Part shown: positions 45,233-53,631 of the stretch, one piece after another
Layout: every line of letters begins with the position of its first letter
Position numbering within the stretch: the stretch's first letter is position 1
NCBI GenBank assembly: GCA_947454485.1
Contig: CANGJJ010000005.1
Span: forward strand, 1-64,000
Length of the DNA stretch: 64,000 bases
Direction: 5' to 3'
From: Beijerinckiaceae bacterium
Lineage (GTDB): Bacteria > Pseudomonadota > Alphaproteobacteria > Rhizobiales > Beijerinckiaceae
The notes under the pieces: generated by a model
What the model was told of the DNA's origin: nothing
Seen by the model: only the letters and a program-made list of their open reading frames with translations
The model's database searches: none
Made by a program: the position numbers and the translations under genes

Positions 45233-46408
45233 ATGGACCCCAGACAAAATCCCTATGCCCCCGGCGCAGGTACAAAACCTCCCGAATTGGCAGGTCGCGA
45301 CCAGATCATTGACCGAGCTGCCGTTTCGCTGGACCGTATCCGGCAGGGCCGGGCGGCGCGCAGCATGATCCTCTATGGATTGCGCGGCGTTGGAAAGACG
45401 GTTTTGCTCACAGAAATCAGGATCGGCGCCGTGGAACGCGGCCTCATCCCCGTCTCGATTGAAGCACCTGAAGATCGCTCCCTACCCAGCATTCTTATCC
45501 CTGCGCTCCGGGCTGCCCTGCTCAGACTCAGTCACAAAGATGCTGTCAAAGCGAAGGTCAACGAAGCGCTCAGGGCGTTGGGAAGCTTCACCAAAGTCTT
45601 TAAAATGAAATATTCAGATGTCGAATTCAGCGTCGACATGGCCGGAGAGGCGGGCGTCGCTGACAGTGGCGATTTGGAGGGCGATCTTGCGGACCTCTTG
45701 GCAGCCGTTGGCGAAGCAGCAAAAGCCGCAGGGACTGCCGCCGTGCTCTTTATTGATGAGCTGCAATATATCCCCGAGGAGCAGCTCGCAGCGCTCATTT
45801 CAGCACTGCATCGCACCAGCCAATCGCAACTTCCCATCACGCTCGTCGCAGCCGGATTGCCGCAACTGGTGGGGCAGACGGGGCGCGCCAAATCCTATGC
45901 CGAACGCCTGTTCGAATTCGTCCATGTCGACAAGCTCGATCCGCAAGCAGCACAAGATGCTTTGTGCAAACCAGCCGAACGCGAGGGCGTCGCTTTCGCG
46001 CCGCTGGCCGTGGCTGAAATTCTGACTCAGACCCAAGGCTATCCCTATTTCCTGCAGGAATGGGGTAAACATGCTTGGGACATTGCCGAAATATCGCCGA
46101 TTGACGAAGCAATCTCGAAAGCTGCAACGGAAAGCGCACTGGCCGAACTCGATCAAAGCTTCTTCCGTGTTCGGATGGATCGCCTGACCCCAACCGAAAA
46201 ACTTTATATCCGCGCCATGGCCGAACTCGGGCCGGGGCCACACAGATCCGGCGATATCGCCGAGAAGCTCCATAAACCAGTGAGCGCGGTCGCCCCGGTA
46301 CGCAACAAGCTGATCGCCAAGGGTATGATCTATAGCCCCTCCTATGGCGACACGGCCTTCACCGTACCGCTCTTTGACGACTATATTCGCCGAACGATGC
46401 CCTTTTGA
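45233..46408 (+). CDS. Orphan AAA/STAND-like ATPase with C-terminal winged helix
   Basis: Predicted 391-residue cytoplasmic ATPase. Walker A is GLRGVGKT (49-56), Walker B VLFIDE (171-176), sensor-like ITLVAAGLP (202-210). The end (about 320-391; LTPTEKLYIRAMAELGPGPH, AEKLHKPVSAVAPVRNKLIA) looks like a winged helix. It resembles the Orc1/Cdc6-like and archaeal-type ATPases found sporadically in bacteria, some linked to mobile or defence functions. No partner gene is adjacent. It separates ymdB from yebC and has an AT-rich promoter, which suggests transfer. The function is unknown. Confidence 0.8.
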   Translation: MDPRQNPYAPGAGTKPPELAGRDQIIDRAAVSLDRIRQGRAARSMILYGLRGVGKTVLLTEIRIGAVERGLIPVSIEAPEDRSLPSILIPALRAALLRLSHKDAVKAKVNEALRALGSFTKVFKMKYSDVEFSVDMAGEAGVADSGDLEGDLADLLAAVGEAAKAAGTAAVLFIDELQYIPEEQLAALISALHRTSQSQLPITLVAAGLPQLVGQTGRAKSYAERLFEFVHVDKLDPQAAQDALCKPAEREGVAFAPLAVAEILTQTQGYPYFLQEWGKHAWDIAEISPIDEAISKAATESALAELDQSFFRVRMDRLTPTEKLYIRAMAELGPGPHRSGDIAEKLHKPVSAVAPVRNKLIAKGMIYSPSYGDTAFTVPLFDDYIRRTMPF

Positions 46409-46475
46409 TTTGCGCAGCATCCCGGCCTATAAGGCTGCAAATTCCGGTTGAACGCCCGAACGCTTGAGGGAAACC

Positions 46476-47222
46476 ATGGCAGGTCATAGCCAGTTCAAGA
46501 ACATCATGCACAAGAAGGGCAAGCAGGACGCTTTGCGCTCCAAGCTCTTCTCCAAGCTCGCCCGCGAAATCACGGTGGCTGCCAAGATGGGCATGCCTGA
46601 TCCGGCGATGAATCCGCGCCTGCGTCTGGCGGTGCTCGCGGCGCGTGCTGAAAACATGCCCAAGGACAATATCGAACGCGCCATCAAAAAGGCCTCGGGC
46701 GGCGACAGCGAGAACTATGATGAAGTGCGCTATGAGGGCTATGCGCCCGGCGGCGTCGCAGTCATCATCGAAGCGCTGACCGACAATCGCAACCGCACCG
46801 CTGGCGAAGTGCGCTCTTACTTCACCAAGGCTGGCGGCGCGCTGGCAGAAACCGGCGCCGTGTCCTTCATGTTCGATCATGTCGGCTCGATTGAATATCC
46901 CATCAGCACCGGCTCTGAAGATGCGGTGATGGAGGCAGCCATTGAGGCTGGCGCGGATGATGTCGTCACAGGCGCTGACACCTACGAGATTTTCACCTCG
47001 ATTGAAGCTTTCGCGGAAGCCGCCAAGACGCTCGAAGCCAAATTCGGCGAGCCGCGCAAATCAAAGCTGGTCTGGAAGCCGCAAAACACCATCGTCGTTG
47101 ACGATGAAGCGGGCGAAAAGATTTTGAAGCTGATCGGCAATCTCGAAGACAATGATGACGTGCAGAACGTCTATGCCAATTTCGAGATCTCGGATGCTCT
47201 GATGGCCAAGATGGGCGGCTGA
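46476..47222 (+). CDS. yebC: YebC/PmpR family transcription/translation factor
   Basis: Predicted 248-residue YebC-family protein: [60 protein letters not shown]. Members act as DNA-binding regulators and, as recently shown for some, relieve ribosome stalling at proline runs. ATG 46476 is chosen with GAGG upstream, over a TTG four codons earlier. In related genomes yebC is usually followed by ruvC-ruvA-ruvB; here an autotransporter gene on the other strand follows instead. Confidence 0.95.
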   Translation: MAGHSQFKNIMHKKGKQDALRSKLFSKLAREITVAAKMGMPDPAMNPRLRLAVLAARAENMPKDNIERAIKKASGGDSENYDEVRYEGYAPGGVAVIIEALTDNRNRTAGEVRSYFTKAGGALAETGAVSFMFDHVGSIEYPISTGSEDAVMEAAIEAGADDVVTGADTYEIFTSIEAFAEAAKTLEAKFGEPRKSKLVWKPQNTIVVDDEAGEKILKLIGNLEDNDDVQNVYANFEISDALMAKMGG

Positions 47223-47288
47223 GCTCATAGCTCAACCGCGCCTGTCGTTGAAGCGCTCGCGCCTTGATGGCCCGAGCGCTTGTGCAGG

Positions 47289-49145
47289 TTAAAACCGGAC
47301 CTCAACCCCACCGCGCAGGCCCTGCCCTTGCAGTCCCGAACTCAGGCTCGTCATATATTCGATATAGCTGGAAACGCCCGCCTTATCAGCCACCATCAAG
47401 CCCAGTGAAAGGTTGACAGCGTGACGCGCTGAGGTCGTGCGCTCGATACTATAGGTCGTTGAAGCATCGTTCGCATAGCTCAGCAACTGCGTCGCCTGTC
47501 CAGCCATCGCACGACGATATTCGAGCCGCCCCGTCGGCGATACAGTCAGCGATGGCGACCATGCCACGTCATATTGGCCACGCAGGCCCAGGGCGACATC
47601 GCTGCCGCGCAGCCGCGCAGACTGATAGGCCAGCGCCAGTTCTGCCGGACCCGTTTCGGAATAGGACTTCAATGACCCGCTCCAGCTATCGAGACGCATA
47701 TAAGGGGCGTAGGACAAAGCGCCGTCCTTCTGCTCCAGGCTTGCAGTCAGCGACCCAAAGACTGCGCTGGCGGAGCGATCACCGACAATGGCCGATCCCG
47801 AAGCTTCGTCATTGCGACGAGACTTGAAACGAAGGTCGCCATAGCCGAGCAGCCCGTCGACGAAGACCGGCCCTGAGACATTCCACGAAGCGTAGAACGT
47901 GCCAGTCACGCCCCGCGTGTCATTCTTGGTGCCAACGTCGTCAATCTTGGCGCTCTGCTGAGACAGGCCAATCGCAAGGCCGCCCTTGAGCCCGGGCGCG
48001 AGCTTTGTGTCCATGCCCACCAGAGCATTAGACATGGTCGAGCGCGTCTTCTGCGTCTGGCCCTCGTAAGAATCGCGACCGATCGTGACCGAGCCGGAGG
48101 TCCAGACTGCGAAACTTGGCGTCTCAAGCTTCTCTGGCCCTTTGTGACGAGGATCGCGCTCAGGGGCCAAGGCATCGATGGCGCGGCCGCCAGCACTCCG
48201 TTTCGAAGCCTCCTCGATCACGTCGTAACTCGATACCTGCTTGGGCGCTTCGGTCGGACTACGCAGAGCGAAGCCGTTGTCAAAGCCAGTGACATCGCCA
48301 TGCAACCGCTCAAGACGCCGGTTCACCGCGCCCATGGTCGACGACGCCAAATATTCGACTCCGTTCATCTGCGCATTGACGATGGCACGAACCTTCGGGT
48401 CGAGATCGGGTCGTGCGGAGTTGCCAGTGCCACTGCTTTGCACCGTCAGGTTAAATGACGCCTTGGCTGTCGCCGACGTCGGGTCGGTTACGGTCACCGT
48501 GTAGAGGGTCTTGCTCTGCACGGATGTCGGCGTTCCCTTGATCGTGGCTTCCATGGAATCGAAACTCAGGCCTGCAGGCAAAGTCGGAGAGATCGAATAC
48601 ATAAGCGTACCCTGTCCCCCCGAACCCTTCACGGGAATGAAGGCGTTTACGGGCGTATTAACAGTGAGTGTCACGTCTGGGTTTGTCGCAGTGGCAGTTA
48701 GAGCCGATTTCGTGTCACTCCATCCAACCAAAGTTAAGTGATAGCCAACTGTACCACCAGCTGGATCGAACGGGTTCTTCCCGAAAGACCCGACCACGGA
48801 GATAGATTTATTAGATGAATCGGTGAACTTATAATTAATTATAGCATAACGAAGGGGTCCTTCCTCGGCAACAACGGTTCCGGCATTATCTGTTATTTTC
48901 CAATTTATAAATTCAGCTTGGTCTACCTTTACTTCGATTTTTAAATATTTGGCAGAATCGCTTGGTTGAGAGGACGATAAGCCTTTTGTATCGACGCAAT
49001 AGTCTACAATACTTCCAGCGGAGATCGAAGAACGGTCGCATTTAAGATATTGCGCATTCGCAAAACTCATAGCCAGCAATCCAAAGGTGCCAATAAGCAC
49101 AAGCCTCAGAACGCCCAGGCGGGATAAAAAAATTGTCCGAATCAT
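47289..49145 (-). CDS. Autotransporter-like outer-membrane protein with Ig-like domain
   Basis: Predicted 618-residue surface protein. Signal peptide near SRLGVLRLVLIGTFGLLAMS to FANAQ; an N-terminal domain with Cys (YLKCDRSSISAGSIVDYCVD); a putative Ig (He_PIG-type) domain about 150-245 (YSISPTLPAGLSFDSMEATI, TVTVTDPTSATAKASFNLTV); a linker; and a C-terminal beta-barrel of autotransporter type (about 330-618) ending RGGVEVRF. Barrel strands include AVWTSGSVTIGRDSYEG, FVDGLLGYGDLRFKSR and LALGLRGQYDVAWSPS-like pattern. The first third of the gene and its upstream region are AT-richer than the rest. ATG 49145 is chosen for the signal peptide; 49175 is possible. It probably displays an adhesin-like passenger. 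Confidence 0.83.
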   Translation of the reverse strand: MIRTIFLSRLGVLRLVLIGTFGLLAMSFANAQYLKCDRSSISAGSIVDYCVDTKGLSSSQPSDSAKYLKIEVKVDQAEFINWKITDNAGTVVAEEGPLRYAIINYKFTDSSNKSISVVGSFGKNPFDPAGGTVGYHLTLVGWSDTKSALTATATNPDVTLTVNTPVNAFIPVKGSGGQGTLMYSISPTLPAGLSFDSMEATIKGTPTSVQSKTLYTVTVTDPTSATAKASFNLTVQSSGTGNSARPDLDPKVRAIVNAQMNGVEYLASSTMGAVNRRLERLHGDVTGFDNGFALRSPTEAPKQVSSYDVIEEASKRSAGGRAIDALAPERDPRHKGPEKLETPSFAVWTSGSVTIGRDSYEGQTQKTRSTMSNALVGMDTKLAPGLKGGLAIGLSQQSAKIDDVGTKNDTRGVTGTFYASWNVSGPVFVDGLLGYGDLRFKSRRNDEASGSAIVGDRSASAVFGSLTASLEQKDGALSYAPYMRLDSWSGSLKSYSETGPAELALAYQSARLRGSDVALGLRGQYDVAWSPSLTVSPTGRLEYRRAMAGQATQLLSYANDASTTYSIERTTSARHAVNLSLGLMVADKAGVSSYIEYMTSLSSGLQGQGLRGGVEVRF

Positions 49146-49208
49146 TGGAAAAAAGCCTTGTAAAAAAATACGCATAAATGTTATATTTCTAGAAACAAAC
49201 AGTCAATA

Positions 49209-49236
49209 TTTTAATACGTATGAAATTAATTTCAAC
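49209..49236 (-). promoter_or_regulatory. Candidate promoter with internal palindrome for the autotransporter gene
   Basis: On the minus strand TTGAAA (49231-49236), 16 bases, TAAAAT (49209-49214). TGAAATTAATTTCA (49222-49235) is a perfect 14-bp palindrome lying between the -35 and -10, which would suit a repressor. The region is AT-rich. Confidence 0.5.
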
Positions 49237-49277
49237 ACTGCGGCGGCCGCAAGAGGGCGCTCAGCCCTCTCTGGCGC

Positions 49278-51089
49278 TTACTGTGCTGCTGACCCCAAGG
49301 CCGCTGCGCCCGTCTCAAACTGCAGACGCGCGAGGCGCTCATAAAGGCCGCCGCGATTGACAAGGTCGCTATGCGTGCCCTGCTCGACGATGCGACCATC
49401 TTCCATCACAAGAATACGGTTGGCAGAGAGCACGGTTGCCAGACGATGCGCGATGACGAGCGTCGTGCGACCCTTCATCACATTCTCCAGCGCCTTCTGC
49501 ACCAAGGTCTCATTCTCCGCATCGAGCGCAGAGGTTGCCTCGTCCAGCAACAAGACAGGCGCATCCATCAAGACGGCGCGTGCAATGGCAAGGCGCTGAC
49601 GCTGGCCACCTGAGAGGGTCACACCACGCTCACCAATCAATGTGTCATAGCGCTGCGGCAGCGCCCGAATGAACTCATCCGCCGCTGCGCGCTCGGCAGC
49701 TTCATACAGTTGCGCATCGGTGGCATCGGGGCGGCCATAGCGGATATTCTCCGCCACGCTCGCGCCAAAGATCACCGGATCTTGCGGCACCAAAGCCATG
49801 CGCCGGCGCACCTCAGCCGGATCAGCCTGACGCAGATCCACCCCATCAAGACGGATCGAGCCAGACTGGGGATCATAAAAACGCATCAGCAATTGGAAGA
49901 CAGTGGATTTGCCTGCGCCCGAGGGACCCACAATCGCCACTGTCTCGCCGGGGCTTACCTCAAAGCTCAAACCGCGCAGCGCCTGATCAGCAGGGCGCGT
50001 GGGATAGGCAAAACCAACCGTGTCAAAACCAATGCGACCCTGCGCAGGTTTTGGCATGGCCACCGGCACGGCAGGCGCAACGATGCTGGGCTGTTCAGCA
50101 AGAAGTTCTGCGATACGGCCAGCCGCACCTGCAGCTGCCGACAATTCGCTCCACACTTCGGAGAGCTGGCCCAAAGCGCTCGCACCCAGCACCGCCGAGA
50201 GAACGAATTGCGACAGCATGCCGCCTGAAATGCGGCCCGCGATCACATCTTGCGCACCCAGCCACAACACAGCCACAACGCTGGCGAAAGCCAGAAAGAT
50301 GGCGACCATGGTGAGCAAAGCGCGCGCCAGCAAAGCATCACGCGCCGCACCATAGGCAACCTCAACCGCGCGCTGAAAACGCCCCACCGTTGCCGCCTCA
50401 GCGACGAAGGCTTGCATCGTGCGCATCGCGCCCAGATTTTCGGCGGCAAAGGAGCTGGCATCGGCCAGCGTATCTTGCGCCATGCGCGAGCGCTGACGCA
50501 CCGAGCGGCCCGACATCACCAGCGGCAAAACAATGATCGGGATCGCCACCAGAACGAGGCCCGACAATTTCGGGCTCGTATAGATCATCATGCCAATCGC
50601 ACCGACGAACATGAACATATTGCGCAGCGCGATGGAGGCCGACGACCCGAAGGCTGATTTCATCTGCGTCGTATCAGCGGTCAGGCGCGAGACCAGCTCG
50701 CCCGATTTGGCCGTGTCATAGAAAGCTGCATCAAGCCGCGCGAGATGGGAGAAGACATCGGTGCGCAAATCCGCGACCACGCGCTCACCCAGCGACATGA
50801 CGAGAAAATAGCGCGTGCCCGAGGCCACCGCCAAAACCGCGACGACGACCAGCATGGCGAGAAAATATTGCGTGATGACCCCCGCCTCTCCCTCAGAGAA
50901 GCCATGGTCGATCATGCTGCGCACCGCCACAGGCACGCTGAGCGTCGCGGCAGAGGCCACGACCAGTGCGGTCAGTGCCGCCGCGATCCACAGGCGATAG
51001 CGGCCCGCATAAGGCAGCAGCGGCAGCAGCGCCTTCAGGGAGGTTTGCGGCTTCAGGGCCGGGGTCGTGGACATCTCGCTCATCTGCAT
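49278..51089 (-). CDS. ABC transporter, fused permease and ATPase (MsbA/BmrA type)
   Basis: Predicted 603-residue half-transporter with six spans (about 30-310) and one nucleotide-binding domain. Walker A GPSGAGKSTVFQLLMRFYDP, signature LSGGQRQRLAIARAV, Walker B VLLLDEATSALD, H-loop VIAHRLATV. It probably works as a homodimeric exporter of lipids or drugs. The start lies at MQMSEMSTTPALKP or at MSEMSTTP two codons in. It is divergent from rpmE and downstream of nothing, with the autotransporter gene following on the same strand. Confidence 0.93.
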   Translation of the reverse strand: MQMSEMSTTPALKPQTSLKALLPLLPYAGRYRLWIAAALTALVVASAATLSVPVAVRSMIDHGFSEGEAGVITQYFLAMLVVVAVLAVASGTRYFLVMSLGERVVADLRTDVFSHLARLDAAFYDTAKSGELVSRLTADTTQMKSAFGSSASIALRNMFMFVGAIGMMIYTSPKLSGLVLVAIPIIVLPLVMSGRSVRQRSRMAQDTLADASSFAAENLGAMRTMQAFVAEAATVGRFQRAVEVAYGAARDALLARALLTMVAIFLAFASVVAVLWLGAQDVIAGRISGGMLSQFVLSAVLGASALGQLSEVWSELSAAAGAAGRIAELLAEQPSIVAPAVPVAMPKPAQGRIGFDTVGFAYPTRPADQALRGLSFEVSPGETVAIVGPSGAGKSTVFQLLMRFYDPQSGSIRLDGVDLRQADPAEVRRRMALVPQDPVIFGASVAENIRYGRPDATDAQLYEAAERAAADEFIRALPQRYDTLIGERGVTLSGGQRQRLAIARAVLMDAPVLLLDEATSALDAENETLVQKALENVMKGRTTLVIAHRLATVLSANRILVMEDGRIVEQGTHSDLVNRGGLYERLARLQFETGAAALGSAAQ

Positions 51090-51147
51090 CCTGTGGTGAA
51101 AGCGCCCCGGCTGGGGATAGGGCGCGTGGCAGGGCGACCCAACAGAC

Positions 51148-51176
51148 TTGTGCCTCCTGCCAGCCTGCTGTATAGG
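51148..51176 (+). promoter_or_regulatory. Promoter of rpmE
   Basis: TTGTGC (51148-51153), exactly 17 bases, TATAGG (51171-51176). It lies about 85 bases before rpmE, in the gap to the divergent ABC transporter. Confidence 0.6.
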
Positions 51177-51262
51177 ACCGCCACCCCTGTTTTGGGAACA
51201 CTCTTCCGGCAGCGTCGTCGCTTCGGCGCGCCCTGTCCCGAGCTTTGTCGAAGGAATAGACG

Positions 51263-51490
51263 ATGAAGGCCGATATCCACCCCCAATACCACCTCATCAA
51301 GGTCGTCCTGACCGATGGGACCGAATATATGACCCGCTCGACCTATGGTAACGCGGGCGACACGCTGAATCTCGACATCGACCCTAACACACATCCGGCC
51401 TGGACCGGTGGGTCGCAGCAGCTGCTCGATCGCGGCGGCCGCCTGTCGAAATTCACCTCCCGCTTCGGCAATATCGGCGCCAAGAAGTAA
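51263..51490 (+). CDS. rpmE: 50S ribosomal protein L31
   Basis: Large-subunit ribosomal protein of 75 residues, starting [20 protein letters not shown] and ending RFGNIGAKK. The zinc-binding cysteine motif of some L31 proteins is absent, so this is the C-minus form. It has a clear promoter and a strong terminator and forms a single-gene unit. Confidence 0.97.
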   Translation: MKADIHPQYHLIKVVLTDGTEYMTRSTYGNAGDTLNLDIDPNTHPAWTGGSQQLLDRGGRLSKFTSRFGNIGAKK

Positions 51491-51517
51491 GCTTCTGGCC
51501 CTTTTGCCTAAAAAGAA

Positions 51518-51540
51518 CCCCGGCTTGGCCGGGGTTTTTT
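51518..51540 (+). terminator. Intrinsic terminator of rpmE
   Basis: CCCCGGC (51518-51524), TTG, GCCGGGG (51528-51534), then TTTTTT. AAAAG upstream could let it act for the convergent DUF1465 gene too. Confidence 0.93.
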
Positions 51541-51566
51541 GTTTCCTAAATTCAAAGGCTTGAGCC

Positions 51567-52103
51567 TTAAGCGCTCTTGTTGAACGCCTCGCGCAGCATG
51601 GCCATTTGGCTCTCCAGCGCCACGGGGCGGGCGCGGCTGGCGGTGCGGGATGTGTTTTCGTAGAGCAGATGATCAAGATTGAGGATGCGCGATTGCAGGC
51701 GCAGGGACTGTTCGCACAGCTCCTTCAACTGGTCGGGCAGGGTGTCGAAAGCTGCCTCATCGCAGGACAGATCCTGACGGATGAGCTTCACTTTATTTTT
51801 TTCCTGCGCGGCCTGGGCCTGCGTCATCTCGCCTTCATTGACCGCCCGCTGCAGCAACAGCCAGGAGGCGAGCTGCATGAGGCGCGTCGTCAGGCGCATA
51901 CTTTCGGAGGCATAAGAGAGCGCCACAGCGCGCGGCAGGGCTTTGGATTCGGTCCGTCCCGGCCCATCGAGATAGGCCGCAGAGGCTTCCACCAGCTGCA
52001 TACCTTCTTTGAACAGCGCTTTGAACACATCCGACTGGGCGACCTTTTGCCCAAAGGAGACGGTATTGCGCGCGTGATCTGACAGACTCGTAACGCTGGA
52101 CAT
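51567..52103 (-). CDS. DUF1465 family protein
   Basis: Predicted 178-residue helical cytoplasmic protein (MSSVTSLSDHARNTVSFGQK, LMQLASWLLLQRAVNEGEMT, QSLRLQSRILNLDHLLYENT). It matches DUF1465, conserved in Alphaproteobacteria and often near DUF1192 and cell-cycle genes; the function is unknown to me. ATG 52103 is chosen as the family start. It converges with rpmE and follows the DUF1192 gene on the same strand. Confidence 0.85.
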   Translation of the reverse strand: MSSVTSLSDHARNTVSFGQKVAQSDVFKALFKEGMQLVEASAAYLDGPGRTESKALPRAVALSYASESMRLTTRLMQLASWLLLQRAVNEGEMTQAQAAQEKNKVKLIRQDLSCDEAAFDTLPDQLKELCEQSLRLQSRILNLDHLLYENTSRTASRARPVALESQMAMLREAFNKSA

Positions 52104-52184
52104 ACTCAACCCACCAACTGAACTCGGGCACTCTACTGGCAAAAACGCGCCTGCGCCGACCTAACTGGGCGCAGGGTTAATAGA

Positions 52185-52397
52185 TCAGCCGGGCTTGAAA
52201 AAAGCATCAGCTGCTTGTTTAGACGCTTGCTTGGACTGGCGGGCCACCGTCAGTCGCTCGATCTCCTGGTGCAAAAGTGCGATGCGCTCATCCAGCTCAT
52301 GCACCGAGAGCGCATCGAGCAATTGGCCAATCTCATGGGTCAGCGGCTTTTTGGGCCGCGCGCCAAATGGGTCGTGGTCATCGTCAAAAAGGGCCAT
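52185..52397 (-). CDS. DUF1192 family small protein
   Basis: Predicted 70-residue protein, start MALFDDDHDPFGARPKKPLT, with LSVHELDERIALLHQEIERL typical of DUF1192, a short coiled-coil family of Alphaproteobacteria. ATG 52397 matches the family; upstream codons are the divergent qor promoter. The role is unknown. Confidence 0.85.
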   Translation of the reverse strand: MALFDDDHDPFGARPKKPLTHEIGQLLDALSVHELDERIALLHQEIERLTVARQSKQASKQAADAFFKPG

Positions 52398-52468
52398 AGT
52401 GTCCCACCTTCTCGTCAGGCCCATTTTACACGGGCCTTTGCCGCCCGCTACCGGCTTTGGAGCTTGCC

Positions 52469-53458
52469 ATGTCTCTGCCCGCCTCAATGACTGCCATCGC
52501 CATCACCGAGCCAGGTGGGCCAGAGGTGCTGCAGCCGCAGACCCGCCCTCTGCCCGAACTGGGGCCGGGCGAGATCCTGATCAAGGTCGCAGCCGCTGGC
52601 GTGAACCGCCCCGATCTATCCCAGCGCATTGGCCGCTATCCGCCCCCGCCCGGCGCCTCTGATCTGCCGGGGCTCGAAGTCGCGGGCGAAGTCGTCGCCT
52701 GTGGGCCGGGCGTGAGCCTGTGGAAGAATGGCGACAAAGTCTGCGCCCTCGCCCATGGGGGTGGCTATGCCGAATATTGCAAAGTGCATGAGAGCCATGC
52801 CCTGCCCGTCCCCAAGGGCCTCTCCATGATCGAGGCTGCCGCCCTGCCCGAGACCTTCTTCACCGTCTGGGTGAATGCCTTTGAGATGGCGGGCTTGAAG
52901 GCAGGCGAATGGCTGCTGGTCCATGGCGGTACATCGGGCATTGGCACCACCGCGATCATGCTGGCCAAGAATTTTGGGGCCAAGGTCATCGCCACTGCTG
53001 GCTCAGACGACAAATGCGCCGCCTGCCTGAAACTGGGGGCCGATGTGGCGATCAATTATCGCACGCAGGACTTCGTGGAGGTCGTGAAAGAGATGACCGG
53101 CGGCCATGGGGCCGATGTCATCCTCGATATGGTCGGGGGCAGCTATGTGGAGCGCAACCACCGCTGCGCTGCCATGGATGGCCGCGTGGCCCAGATCGCC
53201 TTTATGGAGGGCACCAAGGTTGACCTCAAATATCTGAGCCAACGGCGTATTCGTCATATGGGCTCGACCTTGCGCCCCCGCACCGTGGCCGAAAAGGGGG
53301 CAATTGCCTCAGCTTTGCGGGAAAAGGTCTGGCCCTTGATCGAGGCCGGCAAGATCCGCCCCGTGATCGACCAGACCCTGCCCCTGAGGGAGGCTGGCGC
53401 TGCCCATGCCCGGCTCGAAAGCTCGGCCCATATCGGCAAAGTCGTGCTTACGCTCTAA
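52469..53458 (+). CDS. NAD(P)H quinone oxidoreductase, zinc-type alcohol dehydrogenase family
   Basis: Predicted 329-residue medium-chain reductase of the PIG3/TP53I3 type. Signature: AAAGVNRPDLSQRIGRYPPP, ALPETFFTVWVNAFEMAGLK, LLVHGGTSGIGTTAIMLAKN. It probably reduces quinones with NADPH, without zinc. ATG 52469 is favoured by GGAG 7 bases upstream; a TTG 12 bases earlier is unlikely. It is divergent from DUF1192, a conserved pairing in Alphaproteobacteria. Confidence 0.92.
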   Translation: MSLPASMTAIAITEPGGPEVLQPQTRPLPELGPGEILIKVAAAGVNRPDLSQRIGRYPPPPGASDLPGLEVAGEVVACGPGVSLWKNGDKVCALAHGGGYAEYCKVHESHALPVPKGLSMIEAAALPETFFTVWVNAFEMAGLKAGEWLLVHGGTSGIGTTAIMLAKNFGAKVIATAGSDDKCAACLKLGADVAINYRTQDFVEVVKEMTGGHGADVILDMVGGSYVERNHRCAAMDGRVAQIAFMEGTKVDLKYLSQRRIRHMGSTLRPRTVAEKGAIASALREKVWPLIEAGKIRPVIDQTLPLREAGAAHARLESSAHIGKVVLTL

Positions 53459-53486
53459 GGATGAGGGCTTTATTGGCGGCCGCGCG

Positions 53487-53515
53487 TTGCTTTCCGGCAG
53501 GCGCGGTCTTATATT
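53487..53515 (+). promoter_or_regulatory. Promoter of trcR
   Basis: TTGCTT (53487-53492), 17 bases, TATATT (53510-53515). It implies a transcript start near 53522 and a leader of about 110 bases. Confidence 0.6.
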
Positions 53516-53558
53516 CCAGCCATTCCCGTCATGGATGGATGCTTGAGGCTCAGCCTCG

Positions 53559-53576
53559 GCCGGGCCGAAGCCCGGC
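53559..53576 (+). other. Leader hairpin of trcR
   Basis: GCCGGGC (53559-53565), CGAA tetraloop, GCCCGGC (53570-53576), a very stable stem about 55 bases before the trcR start codon. It could regulate translation or stability. No U-run follows. Confidence 0.45.
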
Positions 53577-53631
53577 GGCGCTTGTCCTCGACTGTCATCA
53601 TGCCGCGCCCCGCGCGCACAAGGAGAGTACC

